Assembly (NCBI GenBank): GCA_963582065.1
Contig: CAUZRQ010000011.1
Coordinates: 15,215-79,214 of the forward strand
Direction of reading: 5' to 3'
Length of the DNA stretch: 64,000 bases
Source: UBA8437 sp963582065
GTDB taxonomy: Bacteria; Planctomycetota; Planctomycetia; Planctomycetales; Planctomycetaceae
Position numbers and translations under genes: made by a program. The notes beneath the pieces were generated by a model. That model worked only from the letters and a program-made list of their open reading frames with translations, was not told the DNA's origin and did not search any database. Shown here one piece after another: positions 61,368-64,000 of the stretch (positions are counted from its first letter, which is position 1; each line of letters starts with the position of its first letter).

Positions 61368-62303
61368 GTGACGCCCAACGAACCCTACCTGCTGCAGCTG
61401 AGCAATCGGTTGGCGACGGGCCTGTCGCCGATGGACCCCGAACGCCGGGACCGTCATCGCGGGTTCCTGTTGTCACAGCAATTGCCCGACGGGGGGTTCC
61501 GTGGCCGCGAGGGCGACTCGGACCTCTACTACACCAGCTTCGCCGTCCGCGGCCTGTCGATGCTCGGCGGGCTGGGTGAGGTCGAGTGCGAGAGCATCGG
61601 CCGTTACGTGCTGGCCTGCCGCTCGCAGGAACTCTCGGTCATCGATCTCGTCAGTTGGCTCTACAGTGGACTGGTCGTGCAGTTGGCCGGGGGGCCCGAT
61701 CCGCTGTCGGGGGCTCCGGGGGAGTTTGTCGAGGCGATTGCCGAGTCGCTGGAGAGCACCCGGACTGCCGACGGTGGGTACGCGCGGACAACTGAGGGGT
61801 CGGCCGGCAGCACGTACCACTCGTTCATGGTCGCCCTGGCTTACGAGTTGCTGGGTCGGTCGGTGCCCGAGCCGAACCGGATGATCCAGTTCGTGTACGA
61901 TCGCCAGCGGGACGATGGCGGCTTCGTCGAGATCTCGCCGATGAAGCGGAGCGGAACCAACCCGACGGCGGCGGCGGTGGCGCTGCTGGTGATGCTGGGT
62001 GGGATGGATGATGAGCTCCGAGACGACGTCGGCGAATTCCTGGGCATCGTCAGGGGAGACGAGGGTGGTTTCCTGGCCAACACGCGGATCCCTTTCAGTG
62101 ATGGTCTCTCGACCTTCACCGGGCTGTTGACCGTGCAGGACCTGAAATTGGAGGGCGTGTTGAAGCCCGAGCGGGCCGAGGCGTTCATTTCCGGTGAGCT
62201 GGAGTTTCCGACCGGCGGGTTTCGCGGCGCGGCGTGGGACACCCAGGCCGATGTCGAGTACACCTTCTACGGCCTGGGCACTCTGGCGTTGCTGTGGCAG
62301 TGA
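61368..62303 (+). CDS. Prenyltransferase beta-subunit-like alpha-alpha toroid protein
   Basis: 311 residues from a GTG start at 61368 (an ATG at 61431 is the alternative). Prenyltransferase/squalene-oxidase-type repeats are visible: LPDGGFRGREGDSDLYYTSFAV, ADGGYARTTEGSAGSTYHSFMV, RDDGGFVEISPMKRSGTNPTAA, DEGGFLANTRIPFSDGLSTFTG and TGGFRGAAWDTQADVEYTFYG. It resembles the Rab geranylgeranyltransferase beta subunit, yet the zinc ligands (D-x-C and later H) appear as D-G-L and E-Y, so catalysis may be lost. There is no alpha subunit in the window. It may bind a lipid or protein tail. Confidence 0.8.
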   Translation: MTPNEPYLLQLSNRLATGLSPMDPERRDRHRGFLLSQQLPDGGFRGREGDSDLYYTSFAVRGLSMLGGLGEVECESIGRYVLACRSQELSVIDLVSWLYSGLVVQLAGGPDPLSGAPGEFVEAIAESLESTRTADGGYARTTEGSAGSTYHSFMVALAYELLGRSVPEPNRMIQFVYDRQRDDGGFVEISPMKRSGTNPTAAAVALLVMLGGMDDELRDDVGEFLGIVRGDEGGFLANTRIPFSDGLSTFTGLLTVQDLKLEGVLKPERAEAFISGELEFPTGGFRGAAWDTQADVEYTFYGLGTLALLWQ

Positions 62304-62307
62304 ACCT

Positions 62308-63420
62308 CTAGGCGAACAGCCGCAGTTGTCCGGAGCTCGGTATGGGTGGCCGGAAGTCATCGGTCGAGAGTGGTGGGAGCCCCTGGTCGAGCCCGTGGCG
62401 GGCGGCGAAGACCTCGAAGGTGGCGCGAATCTGTTCGGCCAGGGGGCCCGTACCTCGCATCCGTCGTCCGAATTGCGTATCGCTGAGCCGGCCGTCTCGC
62501 ACACTGCGGATCCGTCCCAGCACCCGCTCGGCCGCATCGGGAAGGGTCCGGGAGATCCAGTCGACGAACACGGTTTCGACGGCCAGGGGCAAACGGAGCA
62601 TCTGCCACGAGGCCGACCGGGCTCCGGCGTCGGCGGCGGCTTCGAGAATCGCCGGGACCTCGCTGTCGGTCAGGCCCGGGATGATCGGTGCCAGCATCAC
62701 CCGGACGGGGATGCCGGCTTCGGAGAGCGTGGCGACGGTCCGCAGCCGGGCCTCGGGGGAACTGGTGCGGGGTTCGAGCTGTCGGGCGAGGGTGGCATCG
62801 AGGGTGGTGAGGCTGATCGAGACGCTGACAGCGCGGTGCCGGTTGAGTTGTTCGAGCAGGTCGAGGTCGCGGACCAGCATTGCGTTCTTGGTGATCAGTT
62901 CGATCGGTTGCCGTGCCTCGGCAGCGACCGCCAGGCAACTCCTGGTCAGTTTCAGCGTGCGTTCGACGGGCTGGTAGCAGTCGGTGACGCCCGAGAAGGC
63001 GATCGTGCACGGTTCCCATCCCGACCGGTTCAACCAGTCACGGAACAGGTCGGGAGCCTGGTGCTTGACGACGATGCGGGTCTCGAAGTCGAGGCCCGCA
63101 TCGAATCCGAGAAACTCGTGGCTGGGACGGGCGTAGCAATAGGCGCAGCCGTGTTCGCAGCCCCGGTAGGGATTGAGGCTGTAGGTGAAGGGGATGTCGG
63201 GACTGTCGTTGCGGCTGACGATCGAGCGGGACGAGTCGGCGAGGAACTCGGTGCGGGGCCCTCGTCGAGAGACCGGTTCGTCCGATCCGTCACCGGCGGC
63301 GGCAGCGGCTTCGGGGTCGGGAACCACTTCGAGTGGAATGAAGCGGTTTTGCGGACGCAGATCGGTGCCGCGGCCGCGGGGTGGTCCGGGTGCCGGATGG
63401 TTCACCGTGTCGTCTGGCAT
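62308..63420 (-). CDS. PA0069-family radical SAM protein
   Basis: 370 residues. The iron-sulfur motif is CEHGCAYC (about 85-92) in NPYRGCEHGCAYCYAR, followed by SHEFLGFDAGLDFETRIVVK, the group's hallmark. Then FSGVTDCYQPVERTLKLTR and ELITKNAMLVRDLDLL, which line the SAM barrel. Its function has not been established; related proteins include SplB-like enzymes. The N-terminal 50 residues are low-complexity. The stop is 4 bp from that of the convergent prenyltransferase-like gene. Confidence 0.9.
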   Translation of the reverse strand: MPDDTVNHPAPGPPRGRGTDLRPQNRFIPLEVVPDPEAAAAAGDGSDEPVSRRGPRTEFLADSSRSIVSRNDSPDIPFTYSLNPYRGCEHGCAYCYARPSHEFLGFDAGLDFETRIVVKHQAPDLFRDWLNRSGWEPCTIAFSGVTDCYQPVERTLKLTRSCLAVAAEARQPIELITKNAMLVRDLDLLEQLNRHRAVSVSISLTTLDATLARQLEPRTSSPEARLRTVATLSEAGIPVRVMLAPIIPGLTDSEVPAILEAAADAGARSASWQMLRLPLAVETVFVDWISRTLPDAAERVLGRIRSVRDGRLSDTQFGRRMRGTGPLAEQIRATFEVFAARHGLDQGLPPLSTDDFRPPIPSSGQLRLFA

Positions 63421-63726
63421 GCGGACGAAGTGGTTGCTGTGGTCGGGACGCTTGGAACTGGCTGGGTTGTACCCGATGTCGGAGTGGGGTCAATGGCCTG
63501 GAGGTGGGCGGGGGGTTGACTCGGCCGGAGAGATCCGGGTAGATTTCCCGACTGAAGCGGTCCGTTGGAAGCGGGCCGGGATGTTCAGCAGATACCGGGA
63601 GAAAACGGAGTTTCCCACACCGCTATTGACGCTCACGACAACTCCGATCGATGAACCCTGATGGTCTTGCACCGCGTGGCTGGTTGATCGTTGCAGGTGA
63701 GGCGTGGCATGGGGGCATGAGGCTCG
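63421..63726. other. Divergent intergenic region, no gene recognised
   Basis: 306 bp between the radical SAM gene (minus) and ispE (plus). A TTGACG box at 63626-63631 has no good -10 partner. No hairpin or RNA gene was recognised, and the short frames present do not look like proteins. Confidence 0.4.
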
Positions 63727-64000
63727 ATGCTGATTCGCCGTGACGGCGCAGCGCTGAGGGTTGATGCCCCGGCCAAGCTGAACCTGTTCCTGGAAGTCCT
63801 GGGCAGGCGAGAGGATGGGTTTCATGAGTTGGAAACACTCATGGTCACTATCTCGCTGCATGACACTCTGCGTTTCACGGAGGAACCCACACCAGAGATT
63901 CGGCTGCGTTGTCATGGCCCGGGTGTCGTCGGTGGGACGGTGCCCCCGGGCGATGACAATCTCGTCGTCCGTGCGGCTCGGCTTCTGCAGGACCATTCGG
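63727..64000 (+). CDS. ispE: 4-diphosphocytidyl-2-C-methyl-D-erythritol kinase, N-terminal part
   Basis: Cut by the right edge, about 91 codons. It starts at ATG 63727 (MLIRRDGAALRV); an earlier ATG at 63717 is out of frame and ends quickly. The GHMP-kinase start is APAKLNLFLEVLGRREDGFHELETLM, the IspE signature with the conserved AKxN and DGFHxL, and GDDNLVVRAARLL follows. The enzyme phosphorylates CDP-ME in the MEP isoprenoid pathway. The visible part has no anomaly. Confidence 0.92.
   Translation, partial: MLIRRDGAALRVDAPAKLNLFLEVLGRREDGFHELETLMVTISLHDTLRFTEEPTPEIRLRCHGPGVVGGTVPPGDDNLVVRAARLLQDHS

Noticed and set aside
63490..63661. Short plus-strand frame upstream of ispE ending LLTLTTTPIDEP
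   Set aside because: It overlaps the divergent spacer, has no ribosome site and no recognisable family, and does not match expected neighbours such as SpoVG.

Overview
This window is GC-rich bacterial DNA that most likely comes from a planctomycete (Planctomycetota). The evidence is two DUF1501 proteins with twin-arginine-like leaders, two repeat proteins carrying the N-terminal LEDRTLLS motif typical of exported planctomycete proteins, a DUF1570-like metallopeptidase, a thioredoxin/CxxCH/PDZ protein, a propeller-cytochrome, FG-GAP and PQQ-type propellers, and several sulfotransferases. No phage, transposon or CRISPR array was seen.

Layout. (1) 1-16339: an exopolysaccharide locus. It holds a truncated Wzz-type co-polymerase and a Wza-type export lipoprotein (minus), then an APH-fold protein, Wzx-like flippase, asparagine synthase-like amidotransferase, polymerase-like membrane protein, glycosyltransferase and a second amidotransferase (plus). 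A glycosyltransferase follows on minus, then a sulfotransferase, initiating sugar-phosphate transferase, sugar formyltransferase, PIG-L deacetylase and another glycosyltransferase. Several of these genes overlap by ATGA or GTGA. The predicted product is an amidated, N-formylated and sulfated glycan. (2) 16410-21661: two paralogous RTX-like repeat proteins. (3) 21877-31341: DUF1501, a DUF3604-like protein, OsmC, a sulfotransferase plus DegT aminotransferase pair, an acetamidase/formamidase and a PPC-type exported protein. (4) 31488-38332: a Nudix hydrolase, a polyphosphate block (ppk2, sixA, ppk1, ppx) and a ROK kinase, with tRNA-Ser beyond it. (5) 38690-43706: two overlapping zinc alcohol dehydrogenases, a lipoprotein, an FG-GAP protein and a Nudix-winged-helix regulator. 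(6) 43738-45367: three palindromes of the form AGTGT-N7-ACACT beside that regulator; two cover a strong promoter driving a PQQ-type propeller gene. (7) 45446-50861: a candidate selenoprotein divergent from a propeller-cytochrome, then a methyltransferase and a second DUF1501 protein. (8) 50988-64000: dehydrogenase, solitary DNA methyltransferase, tRNA-Asp with terminator, pectate lyase, sugar isomerase, metallopeptidase, class V aminotransferase, MATE transporter, esterase, prenyltransferase-like toroid, radical SAM protein and the 5' part of ispE.

Most notable: the gene at 45446-46717 (minus) has one in-frame TGA placed so that the protein would read C-E-T-U-P-E-C. The UxxC replaces the thioredoxin CxxC, and a perfect 6-bp hairpin with an AGGUU loop begins 19 nt after the TGA, as expected of a bacterial SECIS. 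The second most notable is the Nudix-type regulator with its operator-covered promoter.
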